NCBI GenBank assembly: GCA_019843655.1 | Contig: JACDQD010000003.1 | Span: 1,363,346-1,427,345 of the forward strand | DNA: 64,000 nt | Origin: Lethocerus indicus | Lineage: Eukaryota > Arthropoda > Insecta > Hemiptera > Belostomatidae | Reading direction: 5' to 3' | Shown here: positions 11,627 through 21,635 of the stretch, piece by piece | How the letters are laid out: the number at the start of each line of letters is the position of its first letter | Numbering within the stretch: the first letter of the stretch is position 1 | Notes under the pieces: generated by a model | Database searches by the model: none | What the model was told of the DNA's origin: nothing | What the model saw: only the letters and a program-made list of their open reading frames with translations | Made by a program: the position numbers and the translations under genes

Positions 11627-11687
11627 ATGATCTTCGCGCCGATCTTCGTCATACTCCCGCTGTCGGCCCTATTCGCCCCGACGGCCC
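11627..11687 (+). CDS. Candidate signal-peptide first exon, gene unknown
   Basis: From an ATG at 11627 the frame encodes 20 residues, beginning MIFAPIFVILPLSALF and ending in an APTA-like cleavage region. It runs straight into a consensus splice donor (GTAAGT at 11688). A short hydrophobic leader plus a donor is what the first exon of a secreted protein looks like. The next secreted-protein exon recognised on this strand is the phospholipase A2 exon at 27,215, but the phases do not match (1 against 2). An unseen exon would be needed, or this belongs to another gene. Confidence 0.3.
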
Positions 11688-11799
11688 GTAAGTCTTAAGC
11701 CAGTCCATCAGCTTACCAAGTGCGACTTCTTTACGTTGTGACGAACAATAAAAATTTCTGTTAATCCCCGAAAAAGTGGACAAAAAAAGACATTTTTAA

Positions 11800-12480
11800 G
11801 CGTACAAAACCCAGATTACTACCGTCAGAATTGACAATTTAATTCCTGGAATACTACCGCCTTACGCGGGGACAGAAAAGTGTAACCCTCTTTAGGGTTG
11901 GGTTGATTGGATAGAATCTATTTTTTTTTCACAATTGACAATTTAATTCCCGGACTAACCCTGCTGAGGCCGGATCCTTTAGGGTTGTGTTGAAGGATAA
12001 AATCTGTTTTGTTTTTTCTATAATACATTCCATAGTACATACAGTACAACACCCAGATTACTACCATCTCTCTACGCACGTCAGAATTGACAATTTAATT
12101 ACCGGAATACTACCGCCGTACGCGGGGGCAGAAAACTGTTCTTTAGGATTGTGTTGAAGGATAGAATCAGTTTTTACGGAATACATTCTAGAATTAATAG
12201 CGTACGTCAGAATTGACAATTTAATTCACCTACTACCCCCGCTGTAAGCGGGACCGATGAATTGACTCCACTTTAGAGTTGTGTTGAAGGATAGAATCAG
12301 TTTTCTTTTTTAGAATCAATTTCTACGGAATACATTCTACAGTAAATAGCCCACAACACCTGGAAACTACCCTCTCTCTACGTACGTCAGAATTGACAAT
12401 GTAATTCACTGGTGAATTGACTCCACTTTGGGGTTGTTGTTGAAGGATAAAATCAGTTTTGTTTTCTTTTTTTTTAGAAT
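11800..12480 (+). repeat. Diverged irregular tandem repeat, about five units
   Basis: The motif CAGAATTGACAATTTAATTC (or a variant) recurs at about 11826, 11930, 12082, 12208 and 12388. It is usually followed by a GGAATACTACCGCC..ACGCGGG segment and by TTGTGTTGAAGGATAGAATC. Unit lengths vary from about 104 to 180 bp. A weak sixth relic lies near 12627. No coding potential is seen. Confidence 0.75.
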
Positions 12481-12540
12481 ACATTACCCGCCCCGTAATT
12501 GTGCCAGAGTAGCCACAAAATAATTCCCGGAAAATTGACA

Positions 12541-13152
12541 TTTATCATTGTTTAGTGGAATGAAAAATGGTTTCTATTCAAATTTATTTTGTAAATTTTG
12601 CCCCTTTAAGTTCGGGCTGCGACAATTCAATTCAAGGAATACTCGCGCCTATTCCGATATGAAGTATTAATCCTATAAAAAATTTTACTGTCACAATAGA
12701 CCTGTATATTTGCGCGTCCACACAAACGTTATAAATAAAAATCTATCCGCCATTTTCGGCCTAATCATCCGTCGACTAATTCCTTCCATAATTTGGGGAT
12801 AAATGAAATACCGGAACCAGGTAATAGCGGCAATAGTCTGCTTATTCGGGTAATATTCTCGCAAATTTCTCATCCATTGGCAATGTTGTTCGGCTGTTCT
12901 GGAATGGAACTGAATAAAATTAACGCCTCGTACCCGGCCTTAAGGTCAATGCTGTCTCCGGCGGCCTCAATCGAAGTCGTTCTCAATATTACATTTGGAC
13001 GCACAGAAATACATTTATAAATACTCTATTCATTTTGTAGCATAAGTCCGTTGGACAGTTATTGAGTACAGTTGTGAAGTTGCAAAAAAAGTGAAACAGT
13101 TTGCCCGCGAAGAGATTAAATGAAAACATCTTGGAAAAGTGGAAGCATATAT
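12541..13152. other. No feature seen
   Basis: No gene or family recognised, apart from the weak relic of the upstream repeat near 12,627. Confidence 0.4.
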
Positions 13153-13368
13153 ATTAGGGGTACCCAAAAGTAATCAACATTTTGACTTTGGAATTCATTT
13201 TATTTTGCTAAAAAAGAAATTTTAATTAATAATCTACTACAATCACCGATATTATCGACAACTCTGTGCCACTTTTCCGACAAATTTTCGATTCCACTCT
13301 CTTGAGGAACTCCTCAAGACCAAAATACGTCTTATCAAATTGTCGATTACTTTTGGGTACACCTAATA
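13153..13368 (+). mobile_element. Mariner-type MITE, copy 2
   Basis: Same family as copy 1: left TIR GGGGTACCCAAAAGTAAT, right end GTACACCTAATATA, and the central palindrome CTTGAGGAACTCCTCAAG intact. Confidence 0.85.
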
Positions 13369-13563
13369 TATACCTGAACGTGGTGCGTCGTCAATAATCT
13401 CGGACATTATTACCGAGATGATCACCTACAGTAGGTCATCATCCATCCTCTCCGCACACTGCGGAGACGCGTTTTGATCACCGAAAGACAAACGGGATGG
13501 AAAGAAACCGGTCTAGTTGAAAAGACAGGAGTTCAAAACAGAATCGATTCGATACTGAAATAA

Positions 13564-13643
13564 GTCCGAAAAATTTTCCATACCTGAAACATTGCACTGG
13601 CTTAAGAGTGAGCCCCTTGGGTTCGAATCCCGGTGTCGGACTA
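13564..13643 (+). other. tRNA-like relic (T-arm / B-box-like)
   Basis: GGTTCGAATCC at about 13620 matches a pol III B box inside a T-arm-like sequence, and TGGCTTAAGAG just upstream fits an A box. TCCGAAA at 13564 can pair with TGTCGGA at the 3' side (6 of 7). The interior does not fold into a normal D-arm plus anticodon arm, and the two boxes are too close together. This is at most a decayed tRNA or a SINE head. Confidence 0.25.
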
Positions 13644-14238
13644 TAAAATTTCAACGAGCCCTTTGGCACACGACTGACTACCGGTATTATCGAAGTAAGC
13701 GGTAATTACTTTTCGAAAGCTATTTTTCTGTTTGCCAACCGGCATCGAGGACATTTCCCAGAGGTAGTTGCGGTACCACAGGCCCGAAAGTGCTCGTCGT
13801 TTTGTACGCGCGTTGTGAAAAGGTCGAGGATTGCGCAAACCGGTCGTTAGTAGCCGCTCCAGTGTTCCGAACTCTCCCGAACAGAGCCATTATAGTGTGG
13901 AGTGGGAGGAGAAACTTGGCTCTCCAAGATCAAGTTGAAAGCCGGGTTGATTATTTGCGTGAAGGGTTTTCTTGCCAGCGACGAGGAGGACGGCCCTCCG
14001 CCTCTAGGAGTACCAGAGCACAAATCTCGCAAATGCCGACCAGAATGGAGAATCAAGATAAAAGTCAAATAAAGTCAACCGAAAGTGGGGTCAGATGAGT
14101 TTATAATGGGCCAGAACAGTCAATTAACTATAAGTTAAAAGAAACACTGACTTTAGTTTCATTAGACGAAAAATCCTCTTCATTGTTTCGTTTCCATGTA
14201 ACAATGAATACAATCAAATTCTTGAAAATCTATCTTAT
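13644..14238. other. No gene recognised
   Basis: The frames around 13.8-14.1 kb overlap on both strands and show no domain. Confidence 0.4.
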
Positions 14239-14432
14239 ATTAGGTGTACCCAAAAGTAATTGGTTCTTCAAGAGTTCTTCAAGAGGTGAATCGAAAATTT
14301 GCCGGAAAAGTGGCACAGAGTTGCCGATAATATCGGTGAATATATAGTAGATTAATAATTAAAGTTTCTTTTTTAGCAAAATAAAATGAATTCCGAAATC
14401 AAAATGTCGATTACTTTTGGGCACCCCTAATA
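14239..14432 (-). mobile_element. Mariner-type MITE, copy 3 (reversed)
   Basis: Reverse orientation: starts AGGTGTACCCAAAAGTAAT and ends GGGCACCCCTAATA. A small deletion removes part of one TIR-proximal segment. Confidence 0.8.
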
Positions 14433-14743
14433 GAAGTAGGGATAAATTATATTGCGCAATTTACTCCAGGATCCATAAATAACCTACGTAGTTCTTATTC
14501 ATATCGATCAAAAAATATTGCAATAATTTTCAACGCACTTATGAAAATTAAAGCTAATAAGAGTTCAGTTCCTATTCATATACTAGAGTGGCAGATGAGT
14601 GGCAATTGATTAAAGTGATGGTCGTATCAATAAAAATATTTCAAATATTATTGACAGTCATGAAAATTGAAGATAAGCGGCTATCATTATTGCGCAATTA
14701 AATTTTTCTCCCCCCCCCTCTTCAGTTCACATACTACGGAAGT

Positions 14744-14950
14744 ATTGGGGGTAACCAAAAGTAATCGACATTTTGACTTTGGAATTCATTTTATTTTGCT
14801 AAAAAAGAAACATTTATTATTAATCCACTATATATTGGCAACAACTCTCTGCCAATTTTCCGACAAATTTTCTATTCCCCTCTTGAGGAACTCCTCAAGA
14901 CCAGAATACGTCTTATCAAACTGTTGATTACTTTCGTGTACACCTAATAT
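14744..14950 (+). mobile_element. Mariner-type MITE, copy 4
   Basis: Left TIR GGGGGTAACCAAAAGTAATC, right end GTACACCTAATATA, with the family interior including GGAATTCATTTTATTTTGC. Confidence 0.8.
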
Positions 14951-15424
14951 ATAACAATTGATTGAATTGGCAGTCGTAGCTACCAAAATATTGTAGATAT
15001 TTTCAACGGTTATAATAATTAATGACTATTTTAATTGGTGAATTTAAAATATATAAGAATCTTACGCACTTAGTGCCAACCGCCCTATTCAGGCGTTGTG
15101 GGCACAATTTCGCAATTATTTTCAAGAAAAACGTCGACATTTTCGTAAAAAATGTCCATGTACTTATTCGTAGCCGTTCGTAGGCGCGAAACACACGCGA
15201 CAGCCGTCGTCTGTATCCGTTTAATGGAATAGTCGAACAGGGCGGTTACAGCCGGCGAAATATCGTCCCGTTTCGCCAATTAGGCGAGGGCGGCCCGGAA
15301 TTGAACCATAAATTTCGCGAGGGACAAATGTAGATGGGAGGTTTTCTGTCACAATTCCGCCGAATGAACGTCACGGAGACGGAGGGGAAATTAACTTCGG
15401 GGAAAACTGACGGCGGAAAGCGGC

Positions 15425-15725
15425 GTTGGATGGAGCAATTCACTTCGTTTTTCATTCTGTTTTTCATTTTTTTTTTGCGCATTTTTTCGCGCCCCATACA
15501 AACATTCGGCTGTTGAACGTTCTCGGGCATAAGGTATAATTTCAAACGCCTGCACCCGATTTATTATTAGTGATAGATATTTTCTTCAGTTCATTATTCT
15601 GGTCTTATCGTTCTTTCGCCTCCTCTCGCCGGTTTCGCCTTTAGCCAGACCGGTTTCGGCCGCTCGCCGTCTTCACTACCGGTTTCAGTCACTATTGGCA
15701 CTTTGGACGTTTTTCCGACACTTGC
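15425..15725 (-). repeat. Inverted duplication, arm 2 (partner 10,735-11,068)
   Basis: The reverse complement of arm 1: CATACAAACATTCGGCTG, then GAACGTTCTCGGGCATAAGG, then the FB1 arm with CGTCTTCACTACCGGTTTCA. Arm 2 shares with arm 1 the unusual FB1 variants CACTACCGG/CCGGTAGTG and GCCTTTAGC/GCTAAAGGC, so the two arms descend from one copy. Confidence 0.8.
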
Positions 15726-15865
15726 ACTGTCACAGCCAAAAAAAACATCCAAAGTGCCAACACTGACTAACACAGCGCTACTGAAGATGGCGAGCGGCCG
15801 AAACCGATCCAGCAAAAGACCAAACCGGCGAGAGATGGGACAGAAACACAACAAATCTACGATAT
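15606..15865. mobile_element. FB1 element, copy L
   Basis: Antisense arm (TTTCGGCCGCTCGCCGTCTT) then sense arm (GCGCTACTGAAGATGGCGAG), ending in AAATCTACGATATATA and running into a short (TA)n at the outer edge. Confidence 0.8.
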
Positions 15866-16625
15866 ATATATATATATATTTACAATAAAGGTTCGAACAA
15901 AGTTAAACTGTTGTCGTTATCGTTAGGGGACGAATGCAGTTCAGCCCGTCATGGAACCTCCAGGAACTTTCTTCTTCAGCTCAAATCTTTGAACCGAACT
16001 TTGCAGGACTTACGAAGTGACAATTCTTAGATTTGAGGAATAGGATTTTATAGTTCTTGCAGGCGATTGCGGCAAATCAACACTGGCAGATGAACTCCCC
16101 AAAGCTTCGTATCTTCGGAGGAGGGTGGAAAAAAACTGTAGAAAAAAACCCCTTCATTGGACTCGATTATTCGGGGTAAAAAAACGTTTTTGGTAACTAT
16201 CAACGGTAAATATCAACGTTCTCCGGTGAATGCGCGAAACATTCACTGAACATCGCGTTTCTATCTCCGCTCGATCGGATTGCTCAATAGGCTATATGAT
16301 TCACCAATTTATCGCCGGGGGAAAGGCGAGTTCATCTCATAAGGGTTCAAGGTGTTCGCGCAGATTCGCGCTTCTCGCTTTCGACATTTGCAGCGGAAAA
16401 AACTTGAAAGCTTAAAAAATAGGACGACGTGGAACGGACATGGCGCAATAGTTGCACAACTAGCTGTAGGGTTAATCCCAGGGCCAGCACAACTCAAACT
16501 GCACGCCAAAAATGGCCTTTCATTTACAATATACTTAATTGTTTCCAGTTATTTGTTAATAGTTAATAATTTTATCAGGAGAGAGAAAGAGAGAGAGAGA
16601 GACTGGTCCATTATAAATTCTTCTA

Positions 16626-16629
<4 letters not shown>
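15866..16629. other. No gene recognised; short (GA)n
   Basis: A short GA tract lies at about 16580-16602. The open frames are unremarkable. Confidence 0.4.

Positions 16630-16677
<48 letters not shown>
16630..16677. repeat. (TA)n microsatellite at FB1 copy M edge
   Basis: A pure TA tract running to within a few bases of the left target duplication of copy M. Confidence 0.9.
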
Positions 16678-16682
<5 letters not shown>

Positions 16683-16687
16683 TTTAT

Positions 16688-17040
16688 CGTAGATTTGTTG
16701 TGTTTCTGTCTCCTCTCGCTGGTTTGGTCTTTTCTGCTAGACCGATTTCGGCCGCTCGCCATCTTCAGTAGCGCTGTGTTAGTCACTGCACTGTCACTGT
16801 CACTTGTGGACTGCGCGGGGTTTATTACACTGTACAAGTGGCGGTGACAGTGCAGTGCACTGAGGATGCCCACGAAAAACATCCAAACTGCCGAAAGTGA
16901 CTACTAACACAGCGCTACTGAAGATGGCGAGCGGCCGAAACCGGTCTATCAAAAGAGACCAAACCGGCGAGAAGAGAGAGAAACGCGACAAATCTATAGT
17001 ATTCCAACCCCTCGCGGACCACAAAACAGGTATGTTAAAC
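16688..17040 (+). mobile_element. FB1 element, copy M (complete, 13-bp TSD)
   Basis: A complete directional copy: left edge CGTAGATTTGTTGTG, both arms, and the tail CCAACCCCTCGCGGACC then ACAGGTATGTTAAAC. The 13-mer TATTAATATTTAT occurs at 16675-16687 and again at 17041-17053, flanking it exactly. Because that 13-mer is pure A+T, this copy alone is weak evidence, but it agrees with copies C, O and P. Confidence 0.85.
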
Positions 17041-17117
17041 TATTAATATTTATATTAATATATTAATGAATGTATGTAATATAAGATTTACATCTAGTTT
17101 GAAATTATATAAATCTA

Positions 17118-17296
17118 CCGTAGATTTCGTGCCCTTTTTCTGTCTCCTCTCGTCGGTTTGGTTTTGTTGAAAGTGAAACAATAAGTGACACAGTTCAAAC
17201 GGGATGAAACAAGCATACAGAGTGACTGATGACATTGCTACTGAAGATGGCGAGCGGCTGAAACCGGTCTAGCACAAAAGACCGAACCGGACAAAG
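17118..17296 (+). mobile_element. FB1 element, copy N (partial)
   Basis: Left edge CCGTAGATTTCGTG, a shortened left arm, then a sense arm with TTGCTACTGAAGATGGCGAG and a TCTAGCACAAAAGACC end. The tail is absent. Confidence 0.7.
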
Positions 17297-17418
17297 TGTA
17301 CGGCACATGTACCTTGTTTTGGTGTTTCGTGAATGTCATATTTTTTTTGTTTTTGATCGGGATAGATTCTACGTAATATCATCGCTCAGCCGGAATAATT
17401 ACTTTCTCGTTCATTATT

Positions 17419-17626
17419 ATTGGGGGTAGCCAAAAGTAATCGACATTTCGACTTTGGAATTCATTTTATTTCGCTAAAAAAGAAACTTTAATCTACTATA
17501 TATTCACCGATATTATCGACAACTCTCCGGCCGCTTTTCCGGCATATTTTCGATTCCCCTCTTGAAGAACACTCCTGAAGACCAAAATATATCTTATCAA
17601 ATTGTTACTTTTGGGTACACCTAATA
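17419..17626 (+). mobile_element. Mariner-type MITE, copy 5
   Basis: Left TIR GGGGGTAGCCAAAAGTAATC, right end TTTTGGGTACACCTAATA. The central palindrome is partly mutated (CTTGAAGAACACTCCTGAAG). Confidence 0.8.
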
Positions 17627-18081
17627 TGTTCATTCTCCTTGTGCCCACCCCATTGCCTTTCCTGCCCGCGTGTATCTATCAGTTTTGGCAATTCGTTTAC
17701 GTTTTTCTTTCTTGGCAGGAATTGACAATGCGGAAAACGTCATCGGACTTTCGGTTCGTCTTCCCTTGAAAATGACGGTATTATCCCCTGATCTCCCAGA
17801 ATTTTACGTTCACGTTTTCCACAGCCGGAGACGGCCCGGCCCGGTAGCGGCTTTTTTGACACGGCCCCGTGAATTTGAAAGTTTTGAACTCACAACGCCG
17901 GCTGTGAATCCGTACAGGAGCAATTTCACGGTCGACAGGTGAGACAGGTCAATAAACGCTGTTAGTTCCTCCCCGTAGTCGTCGATAAGTTATGGATGAG
18001 GTACCTGCAACTGTGACCAGTCACTTCTTCTATTGACGACTCAGCAGTCGTTAATTGTAACTTTTTAAACGAAGAAAAACA
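17627..18081. other. No gene recognised
   Basis: A 90-codon frame from 17670 has no recognisable domain and no supporting splice context. Confidence 0.35.
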
Positions 18082-18094
18082 AATATGGGTAAAA

Positions 18095-18322
18095 CCGTAG
18101 ATTTGCGGTCTTTCTGTCTCCTCTCGCCGGTTTGGTCTTTAGCTAAACCGGTTTCTAGGGTACCCCCGTGAAAAACATCCAAAGTGCCGACAGTGACTAA
18201 CACAGCGCTACTGAAGATGGCGAGCGGCCGAAACCGGTCTAACGAAAGACCAAACCGGCGAGAGGAGACAGCAGAAACCTACGGTATTCCAACCCCTGGC
18301 AGACCACAAAAGAGGTATGTTA
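18095..18322 (+). mobile_element. FB1 element, copy O (13-bp degenerate TSD)
   Basis: Left edge CCGTAGATTTGCGG, a shortened antisense arm (TAAACCGGTTTC), a complete sense arm and the tail ending in GGTATGTTAA. AATATGGGTAAAA (18082-18094) and AATATAGGTAAAG (18323-18335) flank it, matching at 11 of 13 bases. Confidence 0.8.
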
Positions 18323-18335
18323 AATATAGGTAAAG

Positions 18336-18462
18336 CTGTAGTTTATGCACCCCGGTCTAGTTTAGGCTATAAGGAGGTTAGTGTAAAAATAACGCCGAAT
18401 TTTCTGTAATAATTTTATTCTATTTTTCAGAATTCCGGATGGGAAGAATCCCAATTGTTTAG
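18336..18462 (+). repeat. Segment shared with 54,200-54,390
   Basis: GTAGTTTATGCACCCCGGTC, a TTTAGGCT..GGAGG block, TTCTATTTTT, and GGATGGGAAGAATCCCAA recur in the same order at 54.2-54.4 kb, each time immediately before an FB1 copy. The two loci are related beyond the element itself. Confidence 0.7.
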
Positions 18463-18822
18463 CTTAGAATACCTGTTTTGTGGTCTGCCAGGGGTTGGAA
18501 CAACGTAGATTTCGCGTGTTTCTGTCTCCTCCCGCCGGTTTGGTTTCGGACTCTCGCCATCTTCAGTAGTGGTGATAGAGTCACTTTGGCAGTTCGGATT
18601 TTTTTTTGGTGCATCCTCACACTGCACCGTCTCTGCCACTTGTGGTCTGCGAGGGGTTTATTACACTGTACAAGTGGCGGTGACAGTGCAGTGTGAAGAT
18701 GCAAAAAAAAAAAAAAAAAATCCTAACTGCCGAAAGTGACTAACACCGCTACTGAAGATGGCGAGCGGCCGTAAAGAAGACCGAACCGGCGAGAGGAAAC
18801 AGAAATATACGAAATCTACGGT
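18463..18822 (-). mobile_element. FB1 element, copy P (complete, 15-bp perfect TSD)
   Basis: Starts with the tail complement (AATACCTGTTTTGTGGTC), contains both arms, and ends in GAAATCTACGGT. ATCCCAATTGTTTAG is present at 18448-18462 and 18823-18837, a perfect 15-bp flanking duplication of mixed composition. This is the strongest single evidence for FB1 mobility. Its centre contains CACTTGTGGTCTGCGAGGGG, a tail-like segment embedded in the loop. Confidence 0.9.
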
Positions 18823-18837
18823 ATCCCAATTGTTTAG

Positions 18838-20735
18838 TTGCCAAGCGAATAGGACAAAAAATCCTACGATTTACGATATCGTAAATTAAAAGTGAGTGGA
18901 GTGCGTAATATAAAGGAAAGAAAACGCGTGTCCGATTCCCAGTGTGGCCACAACGCAGGGGAAAATATTCCCCACTCCCCTTCTAGAAATCTTCCCTTTA
19001 TCATCGCTCCCGACGAGAGAAGAACTTTCACGCTCCACTCGAAAGGCGTGCACTTATTTCACAACGTGTGTCAGCGCCATTTACGGGACAGCGCATGTAT
19101 GTGTGTGTGTGTGTGTGTGCGTTTGGCCGTGAATCTCACTGTCGTCGATTCACTATCACTTTCACTGATCGCGCAGTGATCGTTCTCTCCTGTTCGTCGG
19201 AGGATATAACATGAAGGACTTTCTTTCTTTCTTTCTTGTTCACGCCGGAAATGTCTTTTCGACGGGCGTAATTTTCTCCTACCTCCAGTCGACGAAGTAG
19301 CGAGCGGATCAAGAAGGCCGTTGCATATTGTTGCCGCTAGTTCGATCAACTAGAGAGACGCATTTCCGTCAATCACTTCGGTCCCCGTGGGTCTACTGTC
19401 TATAATTTTAATCGGGAAAATACGACAGATTGAAGACAATTTGAATTTTTCTCGGGCGACGGAGACAAATTAATTAGTTTTTTCCGAAACTTCCGGGCGA
19501 AATTTTGTCCAATGGACGAAACGGTCCGATCAAGAAGGCTGTTGTTTATTGGTGTCTAAAAGTCGATCCACTAGAGACGCCCGGTAACAAATATTTAATA
19601 TTAAGAGGCGTAAGATATTCAATATTTCATTGCATTCGATAATATTTCATGAAATTCGTAAGAATAAAGGAGAAGGTGAAAATATTTTGAGTATTTGCAA
19701 TTAATAATCGAATGTTTGTCATGGAAATGGACAAAAAAATTGGCGCCATATTTGAAATCAGTTTTCTTTATATCGGGACCATCAAAGTCAGAAATGAACT
19801 TTGTACTAACAACAATTGTATAAAAAAGAGTGGATAAAAGAGAGTTCGTTTCGAATTTAACAGAATGGAGGCATTTTTTTAATCCCTTTTTTCCCCACGT
19901 AGTGTACTTCTACAGGTTAACTTTTTCCGTTCAACGTTCGGAGACACGACGAGTCGGGAAACGGTTTTCGCGAAAGTTTTCCTCGTACAGGTAAGAAAGA
20001 TATCGTCTTCGAGATCCGTCTCCACGCCATTGTTGTCGCGTCCCGATAAACGGCCCAATTAAGAGACCTTTTAATAGAGAGCCCACGGGCACAATCCCAT
20101 TGTGGGCCGTCGTTACACTTTCACGATTCTCCAATATTCACTATTTTGTCTGGAGATCGCTGGAACAATTGAGGGGGGGGGGACTTTTTCAAGAACAATA
20201 TATTAAATGGGCAAATAATAGAATCGTCTTGGGTAAAACGTTTTTCCACCGTTTGGGGGGAAAAAATCGTTTCCCGCTTCCGGTTCGTTTAATCGTCTCG
20301 AAAGACAGTCGAAGAGGTCTCGATTGAAAGTGGAGAGAGAGATGACCGTCTACGAAAGTGAGAATATCAAGCCGGGAAAGTCTGATGCGGTTTTTGAACG
20401 AGACCGATTTTTTTTTCTTTTTTTTTTCGGGGTTGCCCCCCCCCCCCCACCCCGAAATACCCGACAGACGGTTTCATTTTCGCCATCCTCAATTCTGTCT
20501 CCGGCCGATTGAATTAGACGTTGTCTTATTTTTTTCCGCGAGGTTTCTCCGGGTCTTCGGGGGTGGACGGAGCGTAACGCCTCCCGGGTGGATGAGGGGG
20601 GGGGGCGGGGGCGATCATTTGAGAGTTGACGTTCGCAGTATTGAGAGGAAATGATAAGAAACTCTCTTATCAAGTGATAAGAAACCAGGTATATACAATA
20701 AGGACTTATTCCCTTCAATCGATGAAACTCGAAGG
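18838..20735. other. No gene recognised; (GT)n and a diverged direct duplication
   Basis: A (TG)n tract lies at about 19097-19119. GATCAAGAAGGCCGTTG with CTAGAGAGACGC (about 19310-19362) recurs as GATCAAGAAGGCTGTTG with CTAGAGACGC (about 19529-19580), and similar sequence extends upstream of both. The frames around 20.3-20.7 kb are low-complexity. Confidence 0.5.
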
Positions 20736-20855
20736 TGTTGTACTGAACCCTAAACTATCGGCTGTCAAATGGTTTTTTTTACTAGGGTAGCCCGACTTTA
20801 CGGCCAGAATTGTGGCACAATTCAAATCTTGCCTCGATTTTTTGGGACGCCCTTT
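20736..20855 (+). mobile_element. Partial TIR element of the GGGTGTCCC family
   Basis: About 120 bp matching the 3' end of the element at 60,933-61,348: TACTGAACCCTAAACTATCG, then GGCTGTCAAATGG, then a TTTTTTGGGACGCCCT terminal repeat. The 5' part is missing. Confidence 0.7.
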
Positions 20856-21415
20856 ACAATCCCGGTCATAATCCGGCGGCGACCGACACCGAGATATCCC
20901 TTTATTCTCGGTCACGTTCACCGGCAACAGTTTTTCTTTTTTCTTAACGAAACTGTTCTTTTTCACTCCGGCTCGGCCCTCCGGTGTTCTTCCGGCCGCC
21001 ATTATTATATTATAGACCATAACGGCGACACTAGATTATAATCTCGGTTAAATTACCTCAACGCTGGGCGGGGAGGGGGGTGTTGGATTTCTCAAATTCT
21101 TTCACGTTACCCCATAGTCATCAACTGTTTTCCTTTTACTGCACGCTATTTCAAAAGCTGAACTTGTATTTATAACTTTCTATTGGGACTGATTTTTTTT
21201 TTTTTTTTATAGTTCAGGATTTTCTGGATCAGTCATGGAGATTGAAGATTGTTCGAAAATAACTATTTGACAGAACTATTTTCGGTAGATATCGCGTTCG
21301 TCTGTCTCCTCGTGTAACAAGAATCATGGTATTTTTAATAATGTTGTGCCTATTGTTGAAATTTTATATAAAAAAAAAAAAAAATTCTATAAGGGGTTTG
21401 GTAGTGGATCCAAGT
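20856..21415. other. No feature seen
   Basis: No gene or repeat family recognised. Poly-T and poly-A runs lie at about 21190-21210 and 21370-21384. Confidence 0.4.
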
Positions 21416-21635
21416 ATTAGGGGCACCCAAAAGTAGTCGACATTTTGACTTTGGAATTCATTTTATTTTGCTAAAAAAGAAACTTTAATTATTAATCTAC
21501 TATATATATTCACCGATATTATCGACAACTCTCCGGCCACTTTTCCGGCAAATTTTCGATTCCCCTCTTGAGGAACTCCTCAAGACCAAAATACATCTTA
21601 TCAAATTGTCGATTACTTTCGGGTACCCCAAAATA
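21416..21635 (+). mobile_element. Mariner-type MITE, copy 6
   Basis: Left TIR TTAGGGGCACCCAAAAGTAG, right end GATTACTTTCGGGTACCCCA. The interior is well preserved, including CTTGAGGAACTCCTCAAG. Confidence 0.85.

Noticed and set aside
15085..15279. 64-codon - strand frame (MAKRDDISPAVTALFDYSIK)
   Set aside because: Looks fairly protein-like, but no domain, splice border or neighbour supports it.
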